From JAEUSE01 sp964648985 (GTDB lineage Bacteria; Patescibacteriota; Doudnabacteria; UBA920), in NCBI GenBank assembly GCA_964648985.1, contig CAZYMS010000011.1:1-42493 (forward strand): a stretch of 42,493 bases of DNA. Direction: 5' to 3'. The translations under genes and the position numbers were made by a program. Positions within the stretch are counted from its first letter, which is position 1. Each line of letters starts with the position of its first letter. Positions 15,886 through 23,925 of this stretch are shown here, in pieces. The notes under the pieces are model-generated. The model was not told where the DNA came from. It worked only from the letters and a program-made list of their open reading frames with translations, and did not search any database.

Positions 15886-16227
15886 ATGGAAAATGACGAT
15901 TGCGTATTTTGTAATATTGCTCAACATAAAGTCCCTGCTCAAATTTTTTATGAGGACCAGGATGTCTTAGTTATCCAAGACATTCTACCTAAGGCACCAG
16001 TGCATGTGTTGGTAATTGCCCAAGAACATATTCCATCGGTAAATGATATGACGGAAGCGCATCAGAGCCTGCTTGGTAAAATGATTTTGGCTGGAAAACG
16101 TATAGCAAATGAAAAGGGTGCTGGTCAGACCGGGTATCGATTGTCCTTTAATGTTGGAAAGGAAGGCGGTCAGATAGTACCTCACGTTCATTTGCATGTA
16201 ATGGGTGGAAAGCAACTGCCAGAATAA
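15886..16227 (+). CDS. HIT family nucleotide-binding hydrolase (HINT-like)
   Basis: Hydrolyses purine nucleoside phosphoramidates or related nucleotides. CVFCNIAQHKVPAQIFYED opens the domain. The catalytic histidine triad is PHVHLHVMGG near the C-terminus. At 113 residues it is the normal size of a HINT protein. ATG 15886 is chosen; the frame extends nine codons further but family members start near ENDDCVFCNI. It lies 48 bases after the HisRS-like gene and ends at a strong terminator, so the two may be co-transcribed. Confidence 0.93.
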   Translation: MENDDCVFCNIAQHKVPAQIFYEDQDVLVIQDILPKAPVHVLVIAQEHIPSVNDMTEAHQSLLGKMILAGKRIANEKGAGQTGYRLSFNVGKEGGQIVPHVHLHVMGGKQLPE

Positions 16228-16251
16228 AATAAACTTTTTTATAATATTGCT

Positions 16252-16280
16252 AAACACTTCTTGCCTAAGAAGTGTTTTTT
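16252..16280 (+). terminator. Intrinsic terminator after the HIT gene
   Basis: AAACACTTCTT (16252-16262) pairs perfectly with AAGAAGTGTTT (16267-16277), loop GCCT, then T6. Confidence 0.92.
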
Positions 16281-16322
16281 ATGTCCTAGTATGGCTTACT
16301 CTGGATATAGAAGTGTAGATAT

Positions 16323-16352
16323 TTGACCCTTAGTGTATAAACATGGTACAGT
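16323..16352 (+). promoter_or_regulatory. Predicted rpsU promoter
   Basis: TTGACC, 18-base spacer, TACAGT. The leader to the TTG start is about 97 nt, long enough for translational control. Confidence 0.55.
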
Positions 16353-16455
16353 TTACCAAGACCGGTACTACTTTTAATGTATTAAAAATGTACAAATTTG
16401 GCTTAATGCTAATGTTTGTGTCCGGTTAATCTTGTAGAGAGAGAGGTGAGTTACT

Positions 16456-16689
16456 TTGGTAGAAGTTAAACGTAAAGATAACGAAACATTCGAAAGTTTG
16501 CTAAGGCGTTTCAACCGCAAAATTCAACAGAGCGGTATTTTAATACGTGCTCGAAAAACTCGTTTTTTTGAACCAGGTAAGAGCCGTAATTTATTGCGCG
16601 TTGCAGCCCGTCGTCGCTCTGAGCTTCGCGAACTCCGTGAAGAGCTGAAGAAAATGGGCAAGCCAGTAAAACGTCCTGGTAGACGCTAA
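16456..16689 (+). CDS. rpsU: 30S ribosomal protein S21
   Basis: Small basic ribosomal protein near the 3' end of 16S rRNA, involved in initiation. VEVKRKDNETFESLLRRFNRKIQQSGIL is the typical S21 start, and the C-terminus is strongly basic. 77 residues. The start is TTG 16456, supported by GAGGTGA about seven bases upstream. This is one of the few housekeeping genes here with a visible SD. It stands alone, with a 14-bp inverted repeat separating it from yqeY. Confidence 0.93.
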   Translation: MVEVKRKDNETFESLLRRFNRKIQQSGILIRARKTRFFEPGKSRNLLRVAARRRSELRELREELKKMGKPVKRPGRR

Positions 16690-16710
16690 TCTATAACAGT
16701 TGAACGAACT

Positions 16711-16772
16711 AGCAATATAACAAGTGCTATGGGTTGCCATAATGGTTTCGTGTACTCGCTTGTTATATTGCT
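16711..16772. repeat. 14-bp perfect inverted repeat between rpsU and yqeY
   Basis: AGCAATATAACAAG (16711-16724) and CTTGTTATATTGCT (16759-16772) flank a 34-base loop with a nested TATGG/CCATA. No T tract follows, so it is not a clear terminator. It may be an operator or an RNA processing or stability hairpin. Confidence 0.7.
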
Positions 16773-16808
16773 CACTTGTTACGGTGTTGTGCTCAGACAA
16801 ACATATAT

Positions 16809-17246
16809 ATGACCCTATCTGAAATAGAACAAGCCTCTATTGCGGCCCTTAAGGCCCGAGAGACAATAAAATCAAGCACACTTCGTTTATTGCTTTCCAG
16901 ACTAAAAAATGAGCGAATTGCAATGGGCCATGAATTGACATCTGCCGAAATAGAGCAGGTCATTCAGTCAGAATATAAAAAGCGAAAGGAAGCAGCGGGT
17001 GAATTTGAAAAAGGCGGCCGTGCCGAGCTCGCGAAATCTGAGCTTGCTGAAGCAGCTCTACTTGCTGAATTTCTGCCTGCGCAAGCCAGTGTTGATGATA
17101 TATCGTCTGCTGTTAACGAGCTTGCTGCTACGCATGGTTGGACAACGAAGGATTTCGGCGCTGCGATGAAAATGCTTAAGGAGCGATTTGGTGCTTCCGC
17201 GGATGGCGCCCTTCTTTCTCAAGTGCTTAAAGAAAAACTAAATTAG
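16809..17246 (+). CDS. YqeY/GatB-domain protein
   Basis: Matches the YqeY family, whose helical domain resembles the tRNA-binding tail of GatB. Visible family blocks are STLRLLLSRLKNERIA, EYKKRKEAAGEFEKGGR, EAALLAEFLPAQ and MKMLKERFGASADGALLSQVLKE. It is 145 residues, normal for the family. ATG 16809 is chosen; the frame continues 11 codons upstream into the hairpin region. In many bacteria it lies beside rpsU, as here, which suggests a translation-linked role. The precise function is not established. Confidence 0.92.
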   Translation: MTLSEIEQASIAALKARETIKSSTLRLLLSRLKNERIAMGHELTSAEIEQVIQSEYKKRKEAAGEFEKGGRAELAKSELAEAALLAEFLPAQASVDDISSAVNELAATHGWTTKDFGAAMKMLKERFGASADGALLSQVLKEKLN

Positions 17247-17322
17247 TTTATAAAGTCCATCAAGTTATAAAGTTCTTAAAGTATTACTTTATACACTTTA
17301 TGAACCTTGTAAGCTTTTAACT
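17246..17322. repeat. Palindromic word-array element D (TTATAAAGTT type)
   Basis: The left arm has TTATAAAGTCC, TTATAAAGTTC and TTAAAGTA. The right arm has TACTTTATACACTTTATGAACC. The arms pair imperfectly around a single central T near 17285. It ends about five bases before the ftsA ATG and takes the place of an SD. Confidence 0.65.
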
Positions 17323-17326
17323 TATC

Positions 17327-18571
17327 ATGTCTAAAGACCGTTACATTGCTGGAATTGATATTGGTACCCACGCTGTTCGTGTGGTTCAGGTAAAGCTTGA
17401 TCCCGAAGGTGGGGAGCCAGCAGTAATTGGTGCTGTGTCAGTTCCTTCGGCGGGGTTGCGCCGTGGGGTAATTGTAGATTTAGACGAAGCGGTTTCGTCT
17501 ATTTCAACGGTTTTGGAAAAAGTTGAACGGATGACCGCAGTCCCTGTAGATTCTTGTTTGGTTGCTGTTGGCGGTAGTCACATCGCTTCCCTTACCTCAA
17601 AAGGTGTTATTGCAGTGTCCAAAGCGGATGGAGAAGTAAGTGAGGCAGATGTGGTGCGCGTTATTGATGCGGCTCAAGCCGTATCGATTCCCCCTAATAG
17701 GGAAGTTATTCATGTCATACCAAAAGCATTTGTTTTGGACGGACAAGAGGGGATAAAAGACCCACTTGGTATGACAGGAGTGCGGTTAGAAGTTGATACG
17801 ACTATTGTGCACGGATCGAGCCCGCTCATTAAGAACTTACATCGTGTTGCAAGTCAGGCGGGCCTATCGGTAGAGGAGCTGGTAGTGTCGCCTTTGGCGT
17901 CTGCCCAGGCTGTACTAAGTCGTAAACAAAAAGAGCTGGGCGTAGTTGTAGTAGATATAGGTGCTGGCACTACGAGCGTTGCAGTTTACGAGGAGAATAC
18001 TTTGCTGCATACAGCGATTTTACCTATTGGTGGTTTGCACATAACCAATGATTTGGCTATAGGGCTCCGGACAAGCATAGAAACTGCAGAGCGCGTGAAA
18101 GTTCTGTATGGACACGCCAATAAAGAAGCAGTAGACGTGCATCAGCAAATTGATCTTGGCAAAATAGACGAATCAGAAACCGAACAAATTTCCAGGCTTG
18201 ATATTGTAGATATTGTTGAAGCTCGGCTTGCAGAAATTTTTGAGTATGTCAGTAAAGAGCTTAAGGCCGTGAATAGGGACGGCAAACTCCCCGCAGGAGT
18301 TGTGCTGGTAGGAGGGACGAGTAATCTTCCAGGTATTGCTGAATATGCGAAAGTGGCCCTGCGACTCCCTGCAAGTTTGGGTAGCTTGCAAGGTTTAAAA
18401 ACCATCATTGATAAAGTCGAAGACCCGTCGTTTGCCGCTGTGTGCGGACTTATTATGTGGTCGCGGGTATACGCAACAGGTACGGCGGGGGGTGGCGGAA
18501 GTGGAAACAAGTTGCTCGAACATGCCAATGTGCTTAAATTAAAACGTTGGTTTAAATCATTTTTACCCTAA
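17327..18571 (+). CDS. ftsA: Cell division protein FtsA
   Basis: Actin-like ATPase that tethers FtsZ to the membrane. Phosphate-1 motif IAGIDIGTHAVRVV opens the protein. Phosphate-2 is VVVVDIGAGTTSVAVY (about 205-220) and the adenosine motif is VVLVGGTSNLPGI. The FtsA-specific 1C subdomain lies at about 85-165. A Gly-rich linker leads to the C-terminal amphipathic helix KLKRWFKSFLP, the membrane-targeting sequence. 414 residues is typical. It lies directly upstream of ftsZ and has its own word-array leader. Confidence 0.96.
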   Translation: MSKDRYIAGIDIGTHAVRVVQVKLDPEGGEPAVIGAVSVPSAGLRRGVIVDLDEAVSSISTVLEKVERMTAVPVDSCLVAVGGSHIASLTSKGVIAVSKADGEVSEADVVRVIDAAQAVSIPPNREVIHVIPKAFVLDGQEGIKDPLGMTGVRLEVDTTIVHGSSPLIKNLHRVASQAGLSVEELVVSPLASAQAVLSRKQKELGVVVVDIGAGTTSVAVYEENTLLHTAILPIGGLHITNDLAIGLRTSIETAERVKVLYGHANKEAVDVHQQIDLGKIDESETEQISRLDIVDIVEARLAEIFEYVSKELKAVNRDGKLPAGVVLVGGTSNLPGIAEYAKVALRLPASLGSLQGLKTIIDKVEDPSFAAVCGLIMWSRVYATGTAGGGGSGNKLLEHANVLKLKRWFKSFLP

Positions 18572-18608
18572 AATCTAAAGGTGGTTGTGCGAATAATCTG
18601 AGCAATGG

Positions 18609-18710
18609 TTGTATTATTGGTATAATTTGTTATGATTTGTATATTCGCATAGGTTCCCCACCTGGGTGGGTGGATTCGCGAGTCCGTACAGGTTATTATG
18701 ATCGCGTTAC
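18609..18710 (+). promoter_or_regulatory. ftsZ promoter region and structured leader
   Basis: TTGTAT (18609-18614), 16 bases, TATGAT (18631-18636); an extended -10 TGGTATAAT overlaps at 18618-18626. The leader, about 70-80 nt, holds a CCCAC/GTGGG hairpin near 18656-18670 and a repeated ATTCGC motif on both sides of it. This suggests ftsZ can be transcribed independently of ftsA. Confidence 0.5.
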
Positions 18711-19877
18711 ATGAAGAAAACAATGGAAGTTAAGCCAAAAATTGAAACTTTTGCACGAATTAAAGTACTTGGTGTAGGCGGTGGTGGCTGTAATGCTGTT
18801 AACCGTATGACCGAGCTCGGTATTCGTGGTGTTGAATTTGTTTCGATAAATACTGATGCCCAGGCGCTTCATAATAACGCCGCTGATAAAAAGGTTCACA
18901 TTGGAAAAAGCCTCACCAAGGGTCTTGGGAGTGGAATGAATCCTGATGTTGGTCGTCAGGCAGCAGAAGAGTCGCAGGAAGAGATTGAAGAAGTAATTGC
19001 CAATGCTGATATGGTGTTTATTACCTGTGGGTTAGGTGGTGGTACGGGTACTGGCGCAGCGCCTATTGTTGCTGAGTTGGCAAAGAATCGCGGCATCCTC
19101 ACTGTTGCTGTTGTGACTAAGCCTTTTACTTTTGAAGGCCTGAAAAGGAAAGAAGTTGCAGAAATGGGCTATGCTAATTTGAAAGATAAAGTAGATGCCA
19201 TTATTTCTATACATAATGATCGCATATTACAAATTATAGATAAAAAGACATCTCTAATAGATTCTTTCCGTACCGTTGACGATATTCTCAGACAGGGTAT
19301 TGCCGGTATTTCCGATCTTATTACGAGCCATGGTGTGGTCAACGCTGACTTTGCAGACGTACGTAGTATAATGCAAGATGCGGGAACAGCACTCATGGGT
19401 ATAGGTCGGGCAAGTGGAGAAAACAGGGCCCAAGATGCTGCACGTATGGCTGTGAACTCTCCGCTCCTTGAATTATCAATTGATGGGGCTAAAGGCGTGT
19501 TGTTTAACATTACCGGTGGATCGTCACTTGGAATGTTCGAAATTGACGAGGCTGCTAAAACTATTACTAAGAGTATTGATCCTGAGGCTCGAGTAAAATT
19601 TGGTGCGGTTATTGACGAAGAGATGGGCGATGAGGTTCGCATTACGGTTATTGCCACTGGTTTTGACGAGCATGCTCGTCGTCCTGAGCAGGCCCCAGTA
19701 TTGGCTGCCGTAGAGGAACGTCGGACCTTTACACCGCCTACGCCTGCACCAATAGTTGAACCTCGTCCGGAGGTAAGAAGACCGCAATTTACCCCAATTA
19801 GCGAGGCCCCGGCAGCAAGTAGTGATGCAGATGATGAAATAGATATACCTGCTTTTATAAGACGAAAAATGAAATAA
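18711..19877 (+). CDS. ftsZ: Cell division GTPase FtsZ
   Basis: Tubulin-like GTPase forming the division ring. The nucleotide site shows GVGGGGCNAVNRM and the tubulin signature LGGGTGTGAAP. The T7 loop region reads NADFADVRSIMQDAGTALMG. A Pro-rich linker (about residues 330-372) ends in the conserved C-terminal peptide DIPAFIRRKMK that binds FtsA. 388 residues, full length. ATG 18711 is used; ATG 18723 is an alternative. No SD is visible. A terminator follows at 19951. Confidence 0.98.
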   Translation: MKKTMEVKPKIETFARIKVLGVGGGGCNAVNRMTELGIRGVEFVSINTDAQALHNNAADKKVHIGKSLTKGLGSGMNPDVGRQAAEESQEEIEEVIANADMVFITCGLGGGTGTGAAPIVAELAKNRGILTVAVVTKPFTFEGLKRKEVAEMGYANLKDKVDAIISIHNDRILQIIDKKTSLIDSFRTVDDILRQGIAGISDLITSHGVVNADFADVRSIMQDAGTALMGIGRASGENRAQDAARMAVNSPLLELSIDGAKGVLFNITGGSSLGMFEIDEAAKTITKSIDPEARVKFGAVIDEEMGDEVRITVIATGFDEHARRPEQAPVLAAVEERRTFTPPTPAPIVEPRPEVRRPQFTPISEAPAASSDADDEIDIPAFIRRKMK

Positions 19878-19950
19878 GTAGTTTTCTAGATAATACAATA
19901 CATATCTTCAATTCGTATATCTGTAGCTATCTTTATCTCTTGTTCACATT

Positions 19951-19977
19951 ACCTACCATCTCTGGTAGGTTTTTATT
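19951..19977 (+). terminator. Intrinsic terminator after ftsZ
   Basis: ACCTACC (19951-19957) pairs with GGTAGGT (19964-19970), loop ATCTCT, then TTTTATTTT. Confidence 0.85.
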
Positions 19978-20055
19978 TTCGACTATTGTGGATAACCAAA
20001 TCAGCTCCGCACACGCACGCCAACTTTTTTCGGGGACCAATTTTTCCGTGTACGC

Positions 20056-20105
20056 TATACTACATATGGTATTAGAAGCAAGCATTGAAACACAATATAT
20101 AGTAT
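20056..20105 (+). promoter_or_regulatory. Putative NrdR box pair and -10 upstream of nrdR
   Basis: ACACAATATATAGTAT (20090-20105) closely matches the NrdR box (ACACwATATmTwGTGT-like). A weaker copy, ATACTACATATGGTAT, lies at 20057-20072, 33 bases upstream, near the three-helical-turn spacing usual for paired boxes. TATACT at 20056-20061 may be the -10 and overlaps the first box. This suggests autoregulation of nrdR and perhaps the nrd cluster. Confidence 0.55.
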
Positions 20106-20166
20106 TTTATCCCAGCCGAACGTCGTGCTAAGTACGTTACGGGGGCTTATTTTCTAACAAAAACAG

Positions 20167-20613
20167 ATGAAGTGCCCACGATGCCAAAAAGATGAAACAA
20201 AAGTAGTGGATTCCAGGCCAGTTGAGGAAGAAGATGCCATTCGTCGGCGTCGGGAGTGTGAGGCCTGCGGTTTTCGTTTTTCTACGTATGAACAAATTGA
20301 AATTCTCGATTTAACGGTTCTAAAACGCGAAGGTCGTAGAGAACCGTACACGCGGGAAAAGGTAGAGCGAGGGGTACGCCAGGCATTCTGGAAACTGCCG
20401 CATACTGATGAAACCCTTCGCAAGATAATATCGGGAATAGAACAGGATATTCAGAAGAAGTCTGTTAATTCTGAAATTACAAGTGGGGAAGTGGGCGATA
20501 TTGTTATGAGGCGGCTAAAGCGAGTCAGCAAGGCGGCATATATTCGCTTTGCAGCCGTGTATAGGGTGTTTGAAGATATAGAAGATTTTAAAGCGGAAAT
20601 AAATAAGCTATAG
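20167..20613 (+). CDS. nrdR: Transcriptional repressor NrdR
   Basis: Represses ribonucleotide reductase genes in response to bound ATP or dATP. The N-terminal zinc ribbon is CPRCQKDETKVVDSRP...CEACGFRFSTYE, with four Cys. An ATP-cone follows (about residues 45-135), starting VLKREGRREPYTREKVERGV. 148 residues, full length. It sits directly upstream of nrdA and nrdB, its expected targets, and behind NrdR-box-like sites. No SD is visible. Confidence 0.97.
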   Translation: MKCPRCQKDETKVVDSRPVEEEDAIRRRRECEACGFRFSTYEQIEILDLTVLKREGRREPYTREKVERGVRQAFWKLPHTDETLRKIISGIEQDIQKKSVNSEITSGEVGDIVMRRLKRVSKAAYIRFAAVYRVFEDIEDFKAEINKL

Positions 20614-20621
20614 GTTTGTAA

Positions 20622-20746
20622 GGTCCAAATGCCAAATATTAAATTTCAAGTAAATTATACGTTCCAGATTCCAAGTGCAAGTTAGCACTTGTAGTTTTTG
20701 ACTTCATTTTTACTTGACGTTTGATATTTGTAATTTGTAATTTTCA
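20622..20746. repeat. Palindromic word-array element B (CAAATA type)
   Basis: The left arm has CCAAATGCCAAATATTAAATTTC. The right arm has TACTTGACGTTTGATATTTG, its imperfect reverse complement. The core is CAAGTGC-AAGTTA-GCACTTG (7-bp perfect stem) followed by TAGTTTTT, which could act as a terminator between nrdR and nrdA. The arm ends about five bases before the nrdA ATG. Confidence 0.65.
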
Positions 20747-20751
20747 CGTCT

Positions 20752-23700
20752 ATGTACACAGCTCTAGTCCAAATTAAAAAACGCAGTGGTGATGTTGTCG
20801 CGTTTGATCCAGAAAAAATAATGCAGGCGGTTCGTGCCGCATACCTTCAGGTATATGGAGGCCCAAATGAGGCATTGGTACAATCAGTAGTACAGCGAGT
20901 GGTACAGAGCATGGATGCTACATTTAGCGATCGTATGCCAGGGGTGGAAGATGTGCAAAACGCGGTTGAACGTGAGCTCATGGCAGCAGAGCAGTTTGAC
21001 GTGGCTAAGTCTTACATTATTTATCGGTATGAACATACGAAAATTCGCGAGGAGCAAAAGGCAGAAGTTTTAAAAAAAATTGAAAAGCAGGGTTTGACCA
21101 TAATAAAACGTTCCGGACAAAAAGAACTATTCTCCGTAGATAAGCTTGCTAGTAGCTTAAAGCTTTTACTTGGAGAACTTGCGCAGGATATTGATGTTGC
21201 TATGGTTGTGGCTCAGGTGCAACTTGAGGTGCATGAGGATATGTCTACGAGCGATATAGAGCGGGCCATTATTATGGTTCTGCGTTCGTTCATAGAACGC
21301 GACCCAGCCTATTCGTATGGAGCTGCGCGTGCTTTGCTCATGCGGCTATATAAAGGGATACTGGGTACTGAACAGGTGAAGTATGACCAGCTGGAAGAGC
21401 AGCTCCAAGGGGTATTTCCCCGGTCCATTGAACGTGGTGTTTCTGTGGGTCGTCTAGATGCCCGTTTGCTTACGTTTGACTTGCGTCGTCTTGCCGGTGA
21501 GCTGGTAGTGGAGAATGATCATTTGTTTCACTATCTCGCAGCCCAGACTTTAGCTGATCGATATCTAGTTAAAGATATACAGTCGAAAGATATTTTAGAA
21601 ACTCCTCAGTTCTTTTGGATGCGTGTTGCTATGGGCGTGGCCTTAAAAGAAGATAAGAAGGAAGAGCGTGCAATTGAGTTCTACCACATGATGTCGAAGC
21701 TCCGTTATGTGCCCTCCAGTCCGACATTATTTAATGCGGGCATGATCCATTCCCAGCTTTCTTCGTGTTTCCTTAACACTGTACCAGATGATTTACATTT
21801 GATATTTAAATCCTATAGCGACAACGCCCAGCTCTTAAAGTACACGGGGGGTTGCGGTACCGATTGGACTCCGGTTCGTGGTACTGGTGCCGTTATTAAG
21901 ACTACCGCTGTAGAGAGCCAAGGGGTTATTCCATTTTTGAAAATCGCTAACGATACCACAATTTCTATTAACAGAAGTGGCCGTCGTCGCGGTGCTGCCT
22001 GCGTGTACCTAGAAAGTTGGCACTGGGACGTAGAAGAGTTCTTGGAACTTCGCAAGAATACCGGTGATGAGCGCCGTCGTACACACGACATAAATACTGC
22101 AAACTGGATCCCTGATTTGCTTATGCAGCGAATTCAGGCAGATGGCATGTGGAGCCTGTTTAGTCCAAACGAAGTACCTGATTTGCATGATTTGTATGGC
22201 GCTGCATTTAAGAAGCGTTATGAGCAGTACGAAGCGAAAGGTCTTGCCGGAGAACTCCAGCTCTTCCGCCAGGTAAAGGCTAAAGACCTATGGAAAAAAA
22301 TGCTGTCCATGTTGTTTGAGACTGGTCATGCTTGGATTACATTTAAGGACCCATCTAACGTACGAAGTCCACAAGACCACGCTGGTGTAGTACATAGCTC
22401 AAATTTGTGTACTGAGATTACCCTCAACACCTCTGCAGATGAAACTGCGGTGTGTAATCTTGGTTCGGTAAACCTGGCTCGTCATATACGTGATGGCAAG
22501 CTCGACCTTGCAGCTATTGCTGAAACTGTAGCAGTGGGTATGCGTATGCTCGATAACGTAATTGATATAAACTTTTACCCAACAGTAGATGCGCAGCGTA
22601 GCAATATGCGTCATCGTCCCGTGGGTCTCGGTATTATGGGTTTCCACGATGCACTCTATCAGATTGGCGTAAATTTTGACTCTGAAGCTATGGTTGAGTT
22701 TGCAGATAGCAGTATGGAAGCAGTAAGTTACAATGCTATTTTGGCTTCTTCAAAACTGGCTCGGGAACGCGGTGCGTACTCAAGCTATAGGGGATCCAAG
22801 TGGGACCGGGGACTTTTGCCGCAAGATACTATTGCACTTTTGGAAGTAGAGCGTGGTCAAAAGATAGATGTGAAAGCCGGCGGAAAACTTGACTGGGAGC
22901 CTGTACGCAAACACATAGCGGAATGGGGTATGCGTAATTCGAACTGCTTGGCCATAGCGCCAACTGCCACCATCTCAAATATTTCCGGCGCCATACCATC
23001 TATTGAGCCTATATATAAAAATATCTACGTAAAGGCAAATATTTCCGGGGATTTTGTAGTGGTAAATGAGTACTTGGTTAAGGACTTAAAGAAAGCAGGG
23101 CTATGGAACGATGCGCTTCTTACACAGCTTAAATTTAACGATGGAAAGTTAGCTAATATTGAGAGTATTCCTCAGGAGCTAAAGGCAAAGTATAAAGAAG
23201 TATTTGAAGTGGACCCGAAGTGGCTTATTCGCGCAGCCGCGTATAGAGGAAAGTGGATAGATCAAAGTCAGAGTATGAATATTTTCTACTCAGGCACCTC
23301 CGGCAAGGATATAAATGATATCTATATGTATGCTTGGGAGATGGGTCTTAAGACTACCTACTATCTTCGTACCCTCGCTGCCTCACAAGTAGAAAAGTCT
23401 ACGGTAAACACAACTGAGTTCGGAGCTACACATACAAGAGATAATTCCGCGCCTCTGTCTCAGCAAGCTGTCCCTACTGTCTTGCCACAGGCGCAGCCAG
23501 TGGAAGCAGTCATGGGTGTGCTGGAGGCGTTAGCTGCAGAGAGTAAGCCCGATCCTGTGCCAGTTGTCCAAGTAGCGGCCGCAGTACAAGTGCGTGCGGA
23601 AATTGGCCAGCAGCAGGCCGCGGCAACTCAGCCCATATTGCCGAACACGCCACCTTCCTCTCAAAGTGGGGTTCTGGGCGCAATGCCTTCAGCGCCGGCG

Positions 23701-23799
23701 CAGGCAAGTGGTGAGTATACAAACGAAACTGTTGTTATAGATGGTAAGGTTTGGAAGGCGTGTAAAATTAACGATCCAGACTGTGAAGCTTGCCAATAA
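20752..23799 (+). CDS. nrdA: Class I ribonucleoside-diphosphate reductase, alpha chain
   Basis: Reduces NDPs to dNDPs. Two N-terminal ATP-cones are visible: about residues 4-95 (IKKRSGDVVAFDPEKIMQAV) and 113-200 (IIKRSGQKELFSVDKLASSL). The barrel shows SSCFLNTVPDD with an active-site Cys. NLCTEITLNT and TAVCNLGSVNLA carry the Asn, Cys, Glu and second redox Cys, and TTYYLRT carries the tyrosine pair of radical transfer. A Pro/Ala/Gln-rich linker (about 890-985) leads to a C-terminal CKINDPDCEACQ, the CxxC that re-reduces the site. At 1015 residues it is long because of the tandem cones and linker. Start ATG 20752 without SD. Confidence 0.96.
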   Translation: MYTALVQIKKRSGDVVAFDPEKIMQAVRAAYLQVYGGPNEALVQSVVQRVVQSMDATFSDRMPGVEDVQNAVERELMAAEQFDVAKSYIIYRYEHTKIREEQKAEVLKKIEKQGLTIIKRSGQKELFSVDKLASSLKLLLGELAQDIDVAMVVAQVQLEVHEDMSTSDIERAIIMVLRSFIERDPAYSYGAARALLMRLYKGILGTEQVKYDQLEEQLQGVFPRSIERGVSVGRLDARLLTFDLRRLAGELVVENDHLFHYLAAQTLADRYLVKDIQSKDILETPQFFWMRVAMGVALKEDKKEERAIEFYHMMSKLRYVPSSPTLFNAGMIHSQLSSCFLNTVPDDLHLIFKSYSDNAQLLKYTGGCGTDWTPVRGTGAVIKTTAVESQGVIPFLKIANDTTISINRSGRRRGAACVYLESWHWDVEEFLELRKNTGDERRRTHDINTANWIPDLLMQRIQADGMWSLFSPNEVPDLHDLYGAAFKKRYEQYEAKGLAGELQLFRQVKAKDLWKKMLSMLFETGHAWITFKDPSNVRSPQDHAGVVHSSNLCTEITLNTSADETAVCNLGSVNLARHIRDGKLDLAAIAETVAVGMRMLDNVIDINFYPTVDAQRSNMRHRPVGLGIMGFHDALYQIGVNFDSEAMVEFADSSMEAVSYNAILASSKLARERGAYSSYRGSKWDRGLLPQDTIALLEVERGQKIDVKAGGKLDWEPVRKHIAEWGMRNSNCLAIAPTATISNISGAIPSIEPIYKNIYVKANISGDFVVVNEYLVKDLKKAGLWNDALLTQLKFNDGKLANIESIPQELKAKYKEVFEVDPKWLIRAAAYRGKWIDQSQSMNIFYSGTSGKDINDIYMYAWEMGLKTTYYLRTLAASQVEKSTVNTTEFGATHTRDNSAPLSQQAVPTVLPQAQPVEAVMGVLEALAAESKPDPVPVVQVAAAVQVRAEIGQQQAAATQPILPNTPPSSQSGVLGAMPSAPAQASGEYTNETVVIDGKVWKACKINDPDCEACQ

Positions 23800-23801
23800 C
23801 T

Positions 23802-23914
23802 GGTAATACGTTGTAAGTTGTGGCGGCCAGTTTGGCCAAAAGTTATTGGCCATTAAGCCCTAAGGCCAAAAACCTTTTACCATGCTGGCCGCTATTAACC
23901 CTAAACCTTATACC
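23802..23914. repeat. Palindromic word-array element F (GGCCAAAA type)
   Basis: Perfect GCGGCCAG (23823-23830) and CTGGCCGC (23885-23892) enclose repeated GGCCA words. The flanks GGTAATACGTTGTAAG and the complement of CTTATACC extend the imperfect palindrome. It fills the nrdA-nrdB gap. Confidence 0.6.
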
Positions 23915-23925
23915 TATTTAAAACT

